The translations under genes were made by a program, and so were the position numbers. Below, piece after piece: positions 1-15,600 of a stretch of 64,000 bases of DNA; the first letter of the stretch is position 1, and each line of letters begins with the position of its first letter. This stretch comes from Symbiodinium kawagutii (lineage: Eukaryota > Sar > Dinophyceae > Suessiales > Symbiodiniaceae): positions 16,868 through 80,867 of the forward strand of contig VSDK01010468.1 of NCBI GenBank assembly GCA_009767595.1, in the 5' to 3' direction. The notes below the pieces were generated by a model. The model was given only the letters and a program-made list of their open reading frames with translations, was not told the origin of the DNA and searched no databases.

Positions 1-2
1 GT

Positions 3-89
3 TCCCGTCTGCCACGAGCCGGTGCCGGGGCTACGAGCTTCGCCGCGAGAGGTGCTGTGCCGCTGGAGTTGCAGAACCTTCCGCAGCTG
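3..89 (+). CDS. Gene 1 exon (first visible), LRR fragment
   Basis: In frame 3 it reads ...LELQNLPQL and ends before a GA donor (CTG|GAGCCA). Joined to the exon at 491 it gives NLPQLEILDLGKNQLQALP, a textbook LRR. The 5' boundary is uncertain because it lies at or near the window edge. Confidence 0.55.
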
Positions 90-3000
90 GAGCCAGGGCG
101 GGGCATGGTGCGCTGTGAAGGGCAGCCCTTGGACCAGCAAGCTCTGGGGATATCTCTAGGGGTATGCATCTCTAGGGTTATATGCCTCTCTGCTCCTACA
201 AGGCACGACTAAAATAGGGATCTCTAGGGCTTTCCATGGGTTTAAAGGTCGTTCAGCGGTTAGTTATGATCACTAACCATGATTTTTATTTAGCGGTTAG
301 TTCAGCTACAGGCGTAACTCACCATGCTTATAACCCCAGCTGCACATCCAAGTAGGGGTATGCCTCTCTGCTCCTACAGGCCACTACTGCAATAGGGATC
401 TCTAGGGCTTTCCATAGGTTTAAAGGTCGTTTCAAAGGCTAGAACGTTCGCCCTGGCTGCCTGGCCAGCCACATTTCGATGGCGCCGGAGGAGATCTTAG
501 ACCTTGGGAAGAACCAACTTCAGGCGCTTCCGTGGCAGGGCGACAGCTTTCGCTGTCGCAAGCTGAAACGACTGGACGTGCCTGGGCGCGCAAGCGCTCG
601 GGGTGGTAGAAAGGTACCCGAAGGTGAAATAAGGTGGTTGAGAGTTGCCATTGAAGAATGGTTCTTTATGATGAACATAGAATATGGGCTAAAAAACAAA
701 GGTTGCTGTAGAAATTGGTGCAGATTCACCGTTTAATCAGCTAGTTGTATCTACCATAGGGGTTCTTAAGCCACCTTAAGCCATTGGGAACCCCAAAGCA
801 CCATATTTGTCCATGGTTGATATCGTTCTCGAACCAACTCAAGTATGGCCTCCATCGTACTTGATGATTTGACTGACCTGTTGGTGGTAGCAAATGGAGA
901 TTGTAAAATCAATCATGAATAATGATCGGAGAAAGTAACCGACAAAGATGGTCAAAGAACTACAGGACTGCTTGGTGGTTTGACCATCAAAGCAAAAAAT
1001 CAATCAAACCCTAGGTGATTTGACTAGGTGATTGAACTACTGGGTGGTTTGGGAAGCTACTTGGGAACAGCGCCACTGGTCGCCTGGGTGAAATATGCAG
1101 TTCTGTGGTTTACACCAGTAGAATTGCGGGCATATCTAAAATGTGGCAAAATGTCCGCGGCAGAAACTACTATTTTTCTCTCGTTTGTTCTTCTTTAAGT
1201 GTTTCGACAATGCCTTTGGCAAGTCGTTTGGCTTTGCATTGTGGAGACGTCTCCAGACCCACTGATAAAATTAAAAAAACCCGGTCCAATAGTTCACAAC
1301 AGTCCAACCTTGCACCCCACACCCCTCCCACCCCCCTACCCCTGTCCCCACCCCAAAAATAATGATATCCTTCTTCGATCACAACTCGATGAAACGATGA
1401 CAACTTCTATGAAACGATGACAACTTCTATGAAGAAACGACAACTTCTTTGAACAAATGTCAATTTCTACTAAACAGCGACAACTGCTATGAAACAATGA
1501 CAAAGTCTTTGAAAAGATGACAACTTCTATGATACATTGACAGTTTCTTTGAAACGACGACAACGTCTATGAAACATTGACAACTTCTATGAAACCATGA
1601 CAACTTCTTGGAATTGATGACAACTGATATGAAACCATGACAATTTCTTGGAATTGGTGACAACTGCTATGAAACCATGACGACTTGATTGAAACTATGA
1701 CAACTTCTATGAAGTATCAACTTCAGTGGCGCAAACATAGCATCAACTTCACACAACACAGAGCATCAGACTCAAAAAAGAGCTGTTTTGACCAGGCAGC
1801 AGACAGCGCTGTAGGCAACTACTTGTTGACTTTTAGTTTCCCAAGCTGTTTTTCGTGGTGATTCAGCCAGTGACTCAGGTGTCCCAGAATTGCTTGAGAC
1901 AATTGCCAGATGCCCTACACGCTTGTGGACAGTTGCTTCAGCTGCGAACCGGGTGCTCGTGTGGTTGTTGGATGGTCTTTTTGTAGCCGGATACAAATGA
2001 TGGTTATCACCTGTCAATGACGGGCTGTTAATTGTGGCTGTTGATGATGGCTATCAATGATGGCTGTTAATGATGTTTTTTCAACATTGGTAATGAACAT
2101 CCCATCAACCTCCACGTCCATAATACCCAGCTGTTGATCAAAACCGATCAGCGCTTTGAAACATATCGATGAAAAACTCATCACTGCATTCTGGCCAATG
2201 ATGGTCGATTGTCGTTGCGAACAGTTGCAAGTGGTTGAAAAGAGTAGAACAACCAACAACAGAGTAGCTCCCATCACTCACGGCGCAATATTATTGGGGA
2301 TGTGCATGGATATGGCTATGGGTCAATATTAACCCACCAATAATGGGGCATAATGACCAACCAATAATAAGGAAAACAATGGTTAATGATGGGGAACCAG
2401 GGGTACGGGTTTTGACCCATAGCCATATACCAAGTATATGTCTTGAATGGTTGATCGTGGATCATACTGCGAACATTCCCAAGAGTGACACAGTACCAAT
2501 GGTTTTATCTTCGGGATTTGCAAGGAGAGGTGATCTACAGTAGTCGTCAAACAGAATGTGGAAAAGTAGGACAGTGCCTGTGAAAGGGGCTATAAGCAGC
2601 CAGCAGTAGGTAATGTAACCAATTGTGATCAACCATATTGCTTGGATAAATAAGTCATATCAACACATGACAAAATTATGTCATGATGGTCATAGTTGAT
2701 ATAGCTACAGGACAGTATAGATGTGTGTACATATCCTGCGGTTGTAGACTGGAATTTTACACAAACTGGTCTGTAACCAGAAGGTTCCACTATACTGGTG
2801 GTTGACTAGGTATCACAACCTGAAAACCAAAAACCACCCTTGTTTTATAGGTAAACCATTCTGAATGGTAGGTTTTCCAGTTCCAGGTGAGTTTGCCAGA
2901 GCATATGTAAACTGATGATTAATCTTGCCTATGACTTGTGATTGCTGGCACCCGATCCTGGTCTCGAAAGTGGTATGCAGCTCATGATTTCGTCAATTCG

Positions 3001-3598
3001 TCGAACAGGGGCTCAGCACCGTGCAGTTGCACCTATCAATGATGTACCCAGCAACTTGATTGGTTCCCTGGTTCCCTGTGGTTCCACCACCAGAAGGAGC
3101 TGAGTTCCCCGTGTTTCCCCGTGGTTCCCCGTGGTTCCACGTACCACCACCATGAGCTCGTCAAGCAACGGCGCTGCGAATCCCTCAGGTTACGGGAACT
3201 GCTGGCTGCACAGAATCAGCTGCAGTGCTTGGACCTCCGCGTCTCTTGGTGACGACTGCCTCCCAGCCGTTGTGTCGTTCGGGAAAGGTGTGGTTGTTAT
3301 GGCCATATCATAGGTGCACACATGTGTGTGTAGATGGTTTGATAGCTACACATGTGTACATTAATACATGTATATGATGTTTGCTGTTTATTTGTGAATA
3401 TGTCAATGTCAATGTGTATACATTTGAATGTTATACATGTGCAACTGTATATGTGCATCTTTCTGTTTTTGATCAATCACTGTTCATCACTAGTTTTGTT
3501 TCTTATGAGTAGTTAGTCATCCAAAAAAGAATAGATGCAGCATTCCTCACCAAATTGGTATTAGTTGAGGTTCTTCCTCAACAACTTGACATCATTGA

Positions 3599-3651
<53 letters not shown>

Positions 3652-6600
3652 CCATCACAATCACAATCACCATCACCATCACCACCACCACCACCATCAC
3701 CATCACCATCATCATCATCATCAGCATCAGCATCACTCGTCATTTGTCAATCATCAATCCTCGACTCAAGATCATCCGCCGTGCTTGACTCTAGTAGTTG
3801 GTTCCTCACCAATTTGAACTCGTCACCTCTTCCATCGGTGTCCCAGGACCATCCCTCGCTGGTGTCGCTGGATCTGTCTGGAAACAAACTTCCAGAGCTG
3901 TGCTTGGGCTCTTTGCCGCTGCTGGACTCCCTGACTCTTGGCATCTCGAAGCCGCGCCTTGTTCACGTGCAACTTGTGACTCAGTTGTTGAATCCTATCT
4001 TGAAATGGGCAGCATTGCATAGGTTCCAGCATTGCTTAGTCACAGTGACTCAAGGTGAATCCTATGTCCTATGTGGTTCCAGCAGCATTGCTTAGCCATA
4101 CTCTCGGCAGGTCTTTCTCTCCAACTGTCCGCCATTCGGAGGCTTATGCACAAATTCGCTGCTATGTGTTGGTTCAGTTGTTTGTTTGGTAGCTAAATCA
4201 GAAGGGGTAGCTTAAGGACCTCATTCATGCTAAATCATGAGTTCTTATGACCAAATCCTTATGATTTGCTGGCCCTTATGGGTTCATAATGAGGTCCTGG
4301 TAGGGTCCAAGTTATAACCTGTATATGCTGCTACCCTTGATGCGTTGGCAGATGCTTAAATGATGGCTGAATTGGCCATGGCTATTCATCATAGATACAT
4401 CATATTGCTATGGTCATTAATTATCCCTGATGATCAGGGTTATCAAGCGAAAAATGACCGCAATAATGGTCATGAACCTATTTATCGTTGCGTATTGACA
4501 TGGTTACCCTCTGGTAAACTGACCTGGCAATCGAAAATCCACCATTGAAAATAGCTGATTTCCAAGCGGGTTTCCTTTAAAAACATAGTGTTTTTTGCAT
4601 TTCAAAGGATTTCCCAGGTAAAAAGGTATGAATCACAATGTTGTTCCCAGGGTTCCCCAGAATTTCATATGGATTTCTCAGGATTTCCCGGGGTTTCCCA
4701 TGGTTTCCCTCAGTTTATGCGAATTCATCCCTTAGCGCTCGACCAACTTCAGGAACGTGTCCAACAACGCGTTGAAGAAGTTAGAGTTCAAGACGCCACG
4801 ACTCACCGTACTGGTGGCTGACACTTGGGCGCAGGTTCTGCAGGGTGATGAACGCCCCTAAGTTAGTTAGTTTAGACATTTATGATATATGGCTATGGGT
4901 CAATATTAACCAGGCAATAATAGGGGATAATGCCCAACAATAGTAAGGGAAACAATGGCTAATGATAGGGGAACAAGAGGTACGGGGTTTTGACCCACAG
5001 CCAAGTTAGTTAATTTAGACATTTATGATATATGTGGAACAATACTTAGGGGGGTTGTAAACCAACTTTTAACCAGGGGGTACCACTCTGTGCAGGTTGA
5101 GGTTGATGACAAAGCATGCTGGTGAATCGTTGGGGTTGATAGCCACAAATTACAACCACCAACAGATAACAAATGAACTAATTGTGCAGGGTTGTCGATG
5201 ACAAACCGGGGTTGTCAACGCCGCTTGTACTGTAGCGTTGGGTCAAGAACCAGCAATGACAATCACCAAGAGATAACAGCACTTTCGAACGACAATTAAT
5301 GCAATTTCTTCGTGAATTGTCGTTTCGTGTGTTTTCGACCCTAAGAGACAGATATACAAGCCAAAAACACAGCACCAACCATTGTAGAGGACAGCCACTT
5401 GATGACTTCAGAATTCATCATTTTGATATGACTAACCAGAATTAATTAATCATCAACCAACCATCAACGAACCATTATCGAACCGTCAACGCACCATCAA
5501 CACACCATCAACTACATAGCCATCAACCAACCATCAAACGTCAACTAACCATCAACCAACCATCAGTCGCTAGCCTCTTTGGTACGTCCATCCCTGAGAT
5601 AATTGCTGTGTATGAGCATCCCCGTGCGGTGGTTTCTCAAAACAGGAGTACCCCTGAATGACATAGGAATATCAATCATCCAATCATCCAACATGAATCA
5701 TTTATGGCAAACAGTAGACGTCCTCAATTATATTGAGATAGATATCGGTCTAAACCAATCATATTAGAAATATTTCATTATATTCTGATATGCCAATCAT
5801 CCAATCATCTCACCATTTATAGCAACAAACCAACCATTTTTCGGGGGTCCCCAAAGTGGCAGCCGGTCGAACCCCCCATTGGTCACTGTGGCACCTCAGG
5901 AGAGCAACAAGCTCCGGAGCTTCCCCAACGACATCCTGCAGTTCCAACAGCTCAACACCCTGGACTTGTCCAACAATGACCTGGCCCACGTGCCACCGGA
6001 GCTAGGCGGGGTCCCCACGTCATGCCCTGGGTGCTGCTGGGAAAAGGCCCGCAGGTTGGAGGTGGAGCCAGGAGAACCAGACATTTCTGGGTGGATTCGT
6101 GGATTTGTGGATGGTGATGACTGTTTGATGGCAGAAGCAGGAGGACTTTCGGACTTTCGTATACAATTCGTTGCATTTAGTTGGGATCCGTACTTCAATT
6201 GATGAGTTCCAGCCACTGCTTCATGGTGGGTTGCCAATGCTGTCACGATAAACACTCAATTGATGTTGAAGTTAAAAAGGCGTCGCTGTCGGTTACTCTA
6301 AAGCAACTTTTGGATTTGGTGGGCATTCCAAGATTGCCAGACTTTGGGGAAACTCACAGGCAGGGGTATCCAAGCCCATTTTGGAACCCATTCAGACTGA
6401 AATAGCTCCAGAAAAATCATGGTGTTATTTCATCCCATGATTTAACCTTCCTAGGCATTGAACCTCCGTAGGCATGCCCAGGTGTTCACCCCAGCCCTAG
6501 TGGCATGGCCAGGTGGCACCGGTGCACCACCGGGGTCCCAGGCCTGGCACCGCAGCTGCAGCGCGTCGCCTTGCAGGGCAACCCGCTGCGCAGCCTGCGC

Positions 6601-9600
6601 CCAGAGCTGCTGCGGGGCAACGCTGAGCCGCTGAAGAAGTTCCTGTGCACGCGGCTGGCGCCCCCCTCGGGCGATGGGTGCCGCGGTGCTGGAGGGAGCT
6701 GTGGGAGCTGGAGCCATCCTTGGGAACGAGTTGAAGCAGGGGGAGATGTTGAAAAGCTGGGAGTTCATGATGATCATTTTTGAGAGATGTTTGGCGCTGG
6801 GGGGAGGTTGTTTGAACGGAAGACTGGCTGATTTTATAGGTGATGAAGAATGGAGATGTTAATAAACCAACCATGTTTGATGAAAAATTGTGGGCTGTGG
6901 TAAGACCGGTGGTGGTTTATGAACAACTGGATCTAGTGGGAAATTGATGCTTCAGAATCTGGCTATTTGGAACCAACAGCTGCTTTTGCACGGGGTTGGT
7001 GAGCGACAATTGATAGACACAACGGCTGCATCGATCAGGGTGATCACCAAGAATCATGAATTTTTGCCTTAGCATGTGGTTGGAAGTTGAAGGAGTCGGT
7101 GATGGTTGCTGTAAGGCGGGTGCCATTCCATAATCTAGCAAAGCTTATCACATGCTGGCAGTCTCGACGACTTTTTTTGTTCCAACTGCTTGGTGGTTTC
7201 AAATATTCCTTATTTTCAACCAGACCTGGGATGTCCAATGGACCGATATGGGTGCTTCTCAAGATAGAGGTACCATGAGGTACCCCTAAATCTTCTAATT
7301 ACTAAACCAGCCATTTATGGGGGTTCTCTGTCTTGAGAAACCACCCTATTCAGAGGGTAAAATTCGCCAACCAGCGAATCATTGGGTGCTGACACTGTTT
7401 GGATGGTGTCCGCATCAAGGTGATGACACTTCATGAACTGTGGATCCTTTCGACAAACCCCACCCACTGGCAAGTCCCAGGTTTCAATTGTTGATCTATA
7501 GCCAGCACATGTTGGTAACAAGCCTTGTGTAAACTATCAGTGAAGCATCATATCCCGTATTTGTTGTTTCTCAATTACGTTTCAAAAAGATTCAAAAAGC
7601 CAATCATGTCCCTCCATGATCCATCATACCAACCAATCAAACCCTCCAACCAACCACTCAAACCAACCTTCAGCAAACCAACCGAATCACGGCAACCAAC
7701 CAATGCACCCATCAAACCACCCACCCAATCACAATCCAACTCGCCAATCCAACTGACCCATCAATCCCATCAATCCACCCACCCAATCAATCCCACCAAA
7801 CCAACGATCATGAAACCAAGCCATCATCAAACCAGCTCACCAATCCAACTAAACCAACCATCATCCAATCCAATCAAACCAACCCACCAAACTAACCATC
7901 GATCCTTCTCCCCCAGGCATTTTCCAGTGCTCCCACCGTAGCTTCACCAGGCACTCCCACGACGACCTCACCACCGCGCTGCGCAACGCGCAGAGCGCTG
8001 CCTCGCAGCTGCTGTTGCTGGAGCAGCAGCTGACAGATGCCCAGGAGCCGCGGCTTGGGATCCACCGCCGGGAGGGCCGGGGAAGGATGGTGAAACTGCA
8101 GGGGGGAAGGGTGGTTGGATGTGGTTAGTCAGTGGGAAGTCAGTGGTAAATGGTGGTGAAATACCAGGGATGAGTGGTAATAGTGGTGAAACAGCAGGGT
8201 TTAGATGTGGTTGGCGGTGATAGCGGTGAAATACTGGGGGGTAGGATGGGTAGAGACGTTATGGGGGTATTTCTGAAAATGGGGGAGCACAAAGTTATGG
8301 TTGGTTTATTGCCATAAATGAATTAGAGAGGATGACTTGGGGGGTCCGCTATTTTGAGAAAGCACCATTAGTGGTGGTAATAGCGGTGAAACACCGGGAT
8401 TTAGGATGGTTCATTGGTGAAACACCGGGGTTAGAGAGGGTCAAGGATGGTGAATGGGTGACGCTGATTTGGGGAAGGGTCGCAGCTCTCAGGGGTGTGA
8501 TCAGTCCGGCACCAGGGTAGCAAGGCAGCTGTCACGGGTAAGTGACAAGAGTTTGAAGATGAAACTGTGCCTCTCATTTTGGAAGGTAGATGAAATGAGG
8601 ACGTAGTTTTGTTTCAAAGATTATTAATATGATTCTTGTTTCTTGGTAGGGTTCTCCATAATCAACCACGAAGCAGTTGTTGGTGCGTGTTCTTCTTGCC
8701 AACAAATGATCACCAAGGATTTGCTGATCATCAGATGCAACCGCTTACCAAGAATCCCCGATATAATGGTCAATCACCTACCATGGTTACTGATTACTAT
8801 CGATCATTAACCATCAACATCAATGATGATCAATCACCAATGATGACTACTCTCCATGATCATCAAGCTAACCCAGGGGCACCTAACAATGATCACCAAG
8901 CTGAGTCGCAAGGCAGGGGAGCACCCTGACCATCCACCAGGAGTCTTAAGCTGCTGGATGTCTCCAACAACCAGCTGACAGCCGAAGCCTTGCTGCCTGC
9001 CCTGGCTGACATGGAGCATCTTGCAGCACTCCGGGCACCGAAGAATCGCTTGGGCACGGAACTCAGGGGCGGTGCTGGGGGCCCAGCTGGCGGATGGGTT
9101 GGCGAATGGGCCACCTGAAATCATTACCACGGTCCAACGCCTAAGAAGGGTTAACTGGTGTATAGGTGGTTTCAAACATGTTTTATTTTCCCTAGTAATC
9201 ATTAACAAATGGTTGGTTGACTCATATTTTTCAGGGGTTGAAAGCACCAACCAGTTAATCATGGTTAAGACCAGCTGATTGATGGGTTTAGCATGGCTCA
9301 GAATGATTAATCATGCTTGATAGTGGCTGATTGAGGGATAATTGCTGGTTCATGGAACATTTGGCTGTGCCATTTGGGGTATTCACCAGACACGGATTTG
9401 CAGAGACCAGCATAGTTCACCCTAGCTAAGCCGACTCACGGGGCTCAAATATTCCCATGGATAGCAGCCGCAAATGTTCAAGTATTAGCAACATCATAGG
9501 ATTATATAGGGGTAACAACAACCATCAATAGTGGTTAGCCATGGGAGATACCACCCAAAGCATATTAAACAACTATTAGTTGGCGGTTTGATTTAAATTG

Positions 9601-12600
9601 TTCACTTTGCCCAGTATTTGGGAGGGTGGGTTGAGGAACTCATATTCTTTAGAGGGGGTGAAACCACCAAGCAGCAACGATTCAGCATCAATCTTTCCTG
9701 CCTCACAGGGCATTGACCTGGGGCTTGCTTCTCAAGCCATAGGGAAACCCACAAAATGGTTGGTTTATTGCCATATATGATTAATCAAGGATGATTTAGG
9801 GGCATCACTATTTTGAGAAACACCCAATCTCTACCACCTCGTCAGCAAATCACACTCCATTTCATGCAGTTCAATTCCAAGTTTGGGTTCAGTGTTACAT
9901 TGAATAAACAGCCATTGGTATTAAGCACATGGTGGTGTCTCAAAATAAGGGTACCCCCAAATCATCTTGTTGTACCAATTCATAGCAATAAACCATATAA
10001 ACCATTACTCTCCCCTATTATCAAGCATATGGTGATCATAACCAACCAGGAACCAAAGATCATATCCAACCAGCAACCACCATATATCGACCTTTGAACT
10101 CACCACATATCGACGTAGATCAACCGTTTCCTGCTGGGCTGCATGTGCTGAGCAGGCGAAAGTGCGATGGAGTCGTTGATGCCAAGACTGCTGTCCCTGC
10201 CGGGTTTGCAAGAGCTGCTCGGGACTGCAGACAAGGGATAGAAGTGAAGATTTTCCCACAAACTATCTTCGGATCACAAATTAAAACAATCATGGTAAAT
10301 CATGGTGAATGAGAGCAATTTTCTGGGTATCTTTTATATGTTGAAGGTAGCATTATCAACCATTATCATTGTTCTGACCTATCTGTAGCATTTACAGGTT
10401 TTGGATGGTCTTGATACCACTGCGAACCATAGCATTCAACATTCTATACCCTCTGGTAAACTAACCTGGCAATGGAAAATCCACCATATATCGCTGGTTA
10501 CCCAGGGTTTCGCTATCAAATATGGTTAAAATCCATGGCCAGGTTAGTTTTACCGGAGGGTATTCTGAATGTATAAGGTGTGAATTTCTTTGTAAAGCTG
10601 AGGGTTTGGTAGTTCCAGGTGCCACTGGATGGTTAAGATCCCATGGCTCACCGGGCATCTCTTCCCCAGGTTGGATCTCAGTCGGAACGGGCTGGGCCAT
10701 TTGGCATGGCAAGGCCGCGACGCTGTGGAGGAACACTGCCATCCAATCTCTAGGCAACCACTAGGTTGCCTTTGTGATTGAAACTTTGACTTTGCAGTTG
10801 AAAGGCCTATGCATGCCTATGCAAGTCATAGATGCTTAGTTCACAGATGTATTTCTGTTTGACTTTGCAGCTGAAAGGTCTACGCATGTCTATGCCTGTC
10901 GCTATATAGCTATAGTGGTTATTGCATATATTCAACATTGCTGGTTACTTGGATAGAAAGACGATCGATAGGTCCGGTTGCTAGGTTCATAAATCTATTT
11001 GAAAACGGGATAATTAAAAAACACATGTCCGCGTATGTGCATGCATGTGCATGCATATATCCACCATGCCAATACCCAAGCTCGCTGTAGCAGCCATCAG
11101 AAACTGAACGGTGAACCCCCCAGTCAGAGTTCGCTCACCCACTCGCCCTGATTGACCGCTATTTAACCATCAGTAACCACGGATCGACCACTCCAAAAAA
11201 CCATCATTTTGTCCCATGTCTAGGTTTCTTCCAATCGTTTCTCAGTGCATGGATCTTTCCATTGGACTTCTCGCAGGGCACCAGGCAAATGGTAAAGCAG
11301 TTTGTTGGCGAATCTTCAGCACTGGATCCAGCGGCAGGGGGGCACACTTCATCGTTCCATCATCGCTCATGGTTTCAAGTCGCAGCCGGGAGCAGCTGGA
11401 CCATCGCTGTGGCAAGGCGTTCAACCCGCTGGTAGCTTGACCTTCGTGGACCTCTCGGGGAACACCTTGGGGGAGACTTCCATCTTCGACACGTTGGGTG
11501 CTTGCCCCATACTGCAGGAGCTGTGAGCTGGGGAAGCTTCCGTTTATGGCAAGGTATCACCTTAGTCCTGGCTCGAATGGTCGTTGGATATGGGGAAGTC
11601 ACAGATGATTCTAGTTGGATCTAGTTGGTTTGATTTACATGATATGTTATATGTATCTATATAATATCCATATCACATGCATACATCCATGTTAGAACAT
11701 TTGCACATATTTGTACACATGTATGATTCAAGGCGCACTGTTGTGCATGCATTAACACTTACTGTATGTAGAATGAAATGCATTATATGATATGTGTACT
11801 TGTAAGTCTGTATATACAACATATTTAGAGAAATATATATATATATATAAATACATACATGTCAGTTATGTGGTGTTTTTGTGTACACAGATCTCCTTGC
11901 TTTTGTATATCTACACATGTGCTGAAATGTGACATATATCATATAGCATCCTCTATTTTCTATTTACCAATTCAAATCTATCCCCTCGGTGCCACTCATA
12001 CCTATACTGTTGTTCATGGTCAATAATTATTAAGCACCTAATTGTTGAACCATGAATGATCGACCACTTACATCAATCAAGCGTTGTTAAAAAGAAACTA
12101 TCCCTTTTAGAAAAAGAAACTCATCCCTTATTCAGAACGATTGCATGAATTATTTGTGGCTATGAAAAGCTGTTTTAGAAATACAGGCTTACAGAAATAT
12201 AGGTTATTGAAATATGCAATTAAGCATCTCTAAAGCTGGTCATTAATAATAATAGTTAAATATCCACAGTGAATGGCTGTAGTGAATAACCATCACTAAA
12301 ACCATAGGGTCTATAGCTTATAGCCACCATCATGTAACCATTGAAATGCAACTACAGTAACAATCATATAATCATGAAATATGTAAGCTATTAACCACTA
12401 TTAATCATCATATTTGCTGTTTTCGCCATGCACCCATCCCTTCACCTCCAGGAGCTGCGCCTGCGGCACTGCGCCTTGAGCTCCCTGGAGCTGGTGCAGC
12501 AACATGGCAAGCTGATGACCTTGGACTTGGAGGCCGCGGGCCGCGATGAGCCGCCATGGGTGAAGGGTGGGGCTTCATCCAGGAGTGGATGTGGTTAGCT

Positions 12601-15600
12601 GGGTCAAGGAGTTCACCAACCAATAGTAGGTGATAGATATAGGTAACAATTAATAGGGGATGATGACCAACAAGTAATGGAGGATATTATACCAGCTAGA
12701 TATGGCGAGCTGGGTCAAACAGTTCACCAAGCAATTTCATGAGGGATAAGTTCACCAACAATTTCATAAGGAAAACTATGGTTAATAGTGTGGAACCAGG
12801 GGGACTAAGGGTTTTGACTCATAGCCATATGGTCAGTTGGTGAGTTGCTAGCCATAAATTTGCAGCTGGTCAAGTGGCCGATCCATTTCTAGCTGTTAAT
12901 GGCTAGTACCTAGCAACAGCTAGTAATGGCGAGTAACCAGCCTCGACAGTGGCTAGTAACAGCTAGATGATTTCCAGCCATTCATGGGGCATTGGTTATA
13001 CCAATGTTGTTGGATAATATTACCATTAGTTATTACTATTATCCCATATTGTTGGTTAATATTGACCCAGCTCGCCATGGTGGTGAACGGTGATCCGTCC
13101 ATAGGTCGCGCAGCTCGGTTTCAGGAGAACCGCCTGAGCACGGTGCCCTCGCAGCTACCGCAGCTGTTGCCCAAGTTGAAGACGTTGCTGTTGGCCAACA
13201 ACGACCTGAGGCGTGCTCTTCGGGAGCTTCAACGGTAGCACTGGGCTGGTGGTTTAATAGGGGTTTTATAGCGGTTTTATAGTGGTTTTATAGGGAAACC
13301 ATGGTGTTTTGTATGGTTCACTATGACTAATATTAGTTTTATAGGGGTTATATAAGGGTTATATGGAGGCAACAACGGGGGATAATGACCAACAATAGTG
13401 ATGATGGTAACTAGTTGATACTAGAGTCGGTGGTTAGTCATAGGAGTTGTAACACTGGTGGTTTTATAGGGAAAGCACGGGATTTTTGATGGTGACTAGG
13501 GTTTCTTTAAACAATGGCTAGTCATAGGGGATGATCACCAATCATGATCAAGCAACTATTAGTTGGTGGTTTGAATGACACTTTATTTTCCTATTATATA
13601 TTTCGGATGGTTGGTTGGTGCGATACCATTTTTCAAAATGGTTGAAACCACCAACCAGACAAGCAATGGTGAATGTTGGTAGATGGTCAAAGATAGTAGT
13701 TGCTCCATGGTTAATGATGATGGTCAATGATGTTTGATGGTCATTGTTGAATGATGGTACGTTGCCAAAACCCATAGCTATAGGCCCTAGGCTATAACCA
13801 TTGACGTAGCCATTCATGGTTGATCCATGGTTAGTGAGTGGCTAATGATGAATGACTTCTATAATCTAAAATTAGTCGGGCAATGAACAGTCCACGGTTT
13901 CTGGCAATCCCCTATAACTACAACCGCCAGTGGTTAAGTGCTAAATATGGCTGGGGGGGGGGAAAGGGGAGCAAATGGTTAATGATGGTTGACCGGGATG
14001 AATCAACTTTCACGATGGCTAGTGGACAATGATGGGTTAATGGCTGTACGATTTGTTGACAATGCACAATGACTTTCGATGGTTGAATATGATTTATGGT
14101 TCATTATGGCTCTTGGCTGATGATGTTTAGTGGTTGTAACCTAAGACTAATTTGATTAGTGGTGTCGATAAGTTGGTTAATGGTGGCCCATCCATGGTGA
14201 GTGAACGGCTAACGAGTAGTGGTTCTTGATGACTATTCTTGGCTCCTGGTGGTGATTAGCTAAAAGCCCATTATCAATGCTTATGAGTTAGTTATTGTAG
14301 TCGTATAGCCATCATACACCAACTACAAGCCTTGTACCAACTATAGCAATCATCATACACCAAATATAGCCGTCATATACCAACATATTAGGCCTCATTC
14401 GTTGGTCCTTGTAGCCATAAACACCCATAGATATAGCCATTAACCAAGTATAGTTGATCAACTATAGCCAATATAGCTTTGTATACACACCATATATACA
14501 ATCATCATTTACACCAAATCTAGCCATTCACCACCCATAAAACCATCATCCTACAAGAGTCGTTGATCCGGTGCCACCAGGTCCACATTGCCCGCAGAGT
14601 ATGGGCACTGGGAGTCCTTGCAGGTGAAGAACGGTGGGTGGCGGCGCCGAAGTAGGATGGAAGTGAGGATGTGAATGCGTGGTTGATTAATGGTTTCTTA
14701 ATGGTTCGTTGCTAGTTGATCAATGCTTGACAAATGGTTGATTAATGGTTGATACATTGTTGATTAATGGTTGATGAATGGTTGATTAACGGTTGGTCAA
14801 TGGTTCACTCATGGTTGATAAATTGAACATGGCCAATGATTCATCCATTTCATGGTTATTCATGTTTGATTAAGTTGTGTGTAGGATGATGTTCATTCAT
14901 GGTTGATTCATGGTTGATTCATGGTTGATACCGGTTGATTGAATGGTTTATAGTGGGTAATCAGTGATGTTCATTGCTATTCATGTGTATGATAAGGTTT
15001 CTGATAATGTTCAATATTAATGCATGGTTACAAGGGGATGATGACGTAGGTGATTAACGATGTTCATGATGTCAATGGTTGTATGATTATCAATGGGTCA
15101 TCATCATTATTCATGTCCATGATGGGTTTGCATAATAGTCAGTAATGATGTATATAATGATGGCAAGTGATGCTGGTCAGTGATGGTTACCGTGTGTAAG
15201 ATGATGTCAAGCACTGCTGATTAATGGCTCGTAGTGGTTTATATGGGATAAGCAAGTCAACTGACAAATGATGGCGGACAATCGGCGGTCAAAAACTGCT
15301 AAGAATAGTCAGTTGGCCAAATTTGTGTATCAAGGAGGAGCTGTAGTTAGCCACTATCAATCAATCATGAGAAATAAACAATTCAAGTAGTTATTGGTTT
15401 ATTATCAAATTTGTCATTAGTAATCAACCAACCATCAACTAAGCGTCATCAAGCTTCAATGAACCACTGACAAATTGAGCATGGATTAATCAATCATTTG
15501 ATAAACATCATCAATCACTGATTGACCCCGAGCTAACCAGCAACTCAACATCATTAACCACTAAGCCAGCAATTAGCCATCATTCGCCATCATTGACCAT

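Noticed and set aside
3555..3790. Poly-Ser / poly-Ile / poly-Asp reading frames
   Set aside because: They come from a CAT/CAC triplet microsatellite. The same holds for 16873-17155 and 53319-53633.
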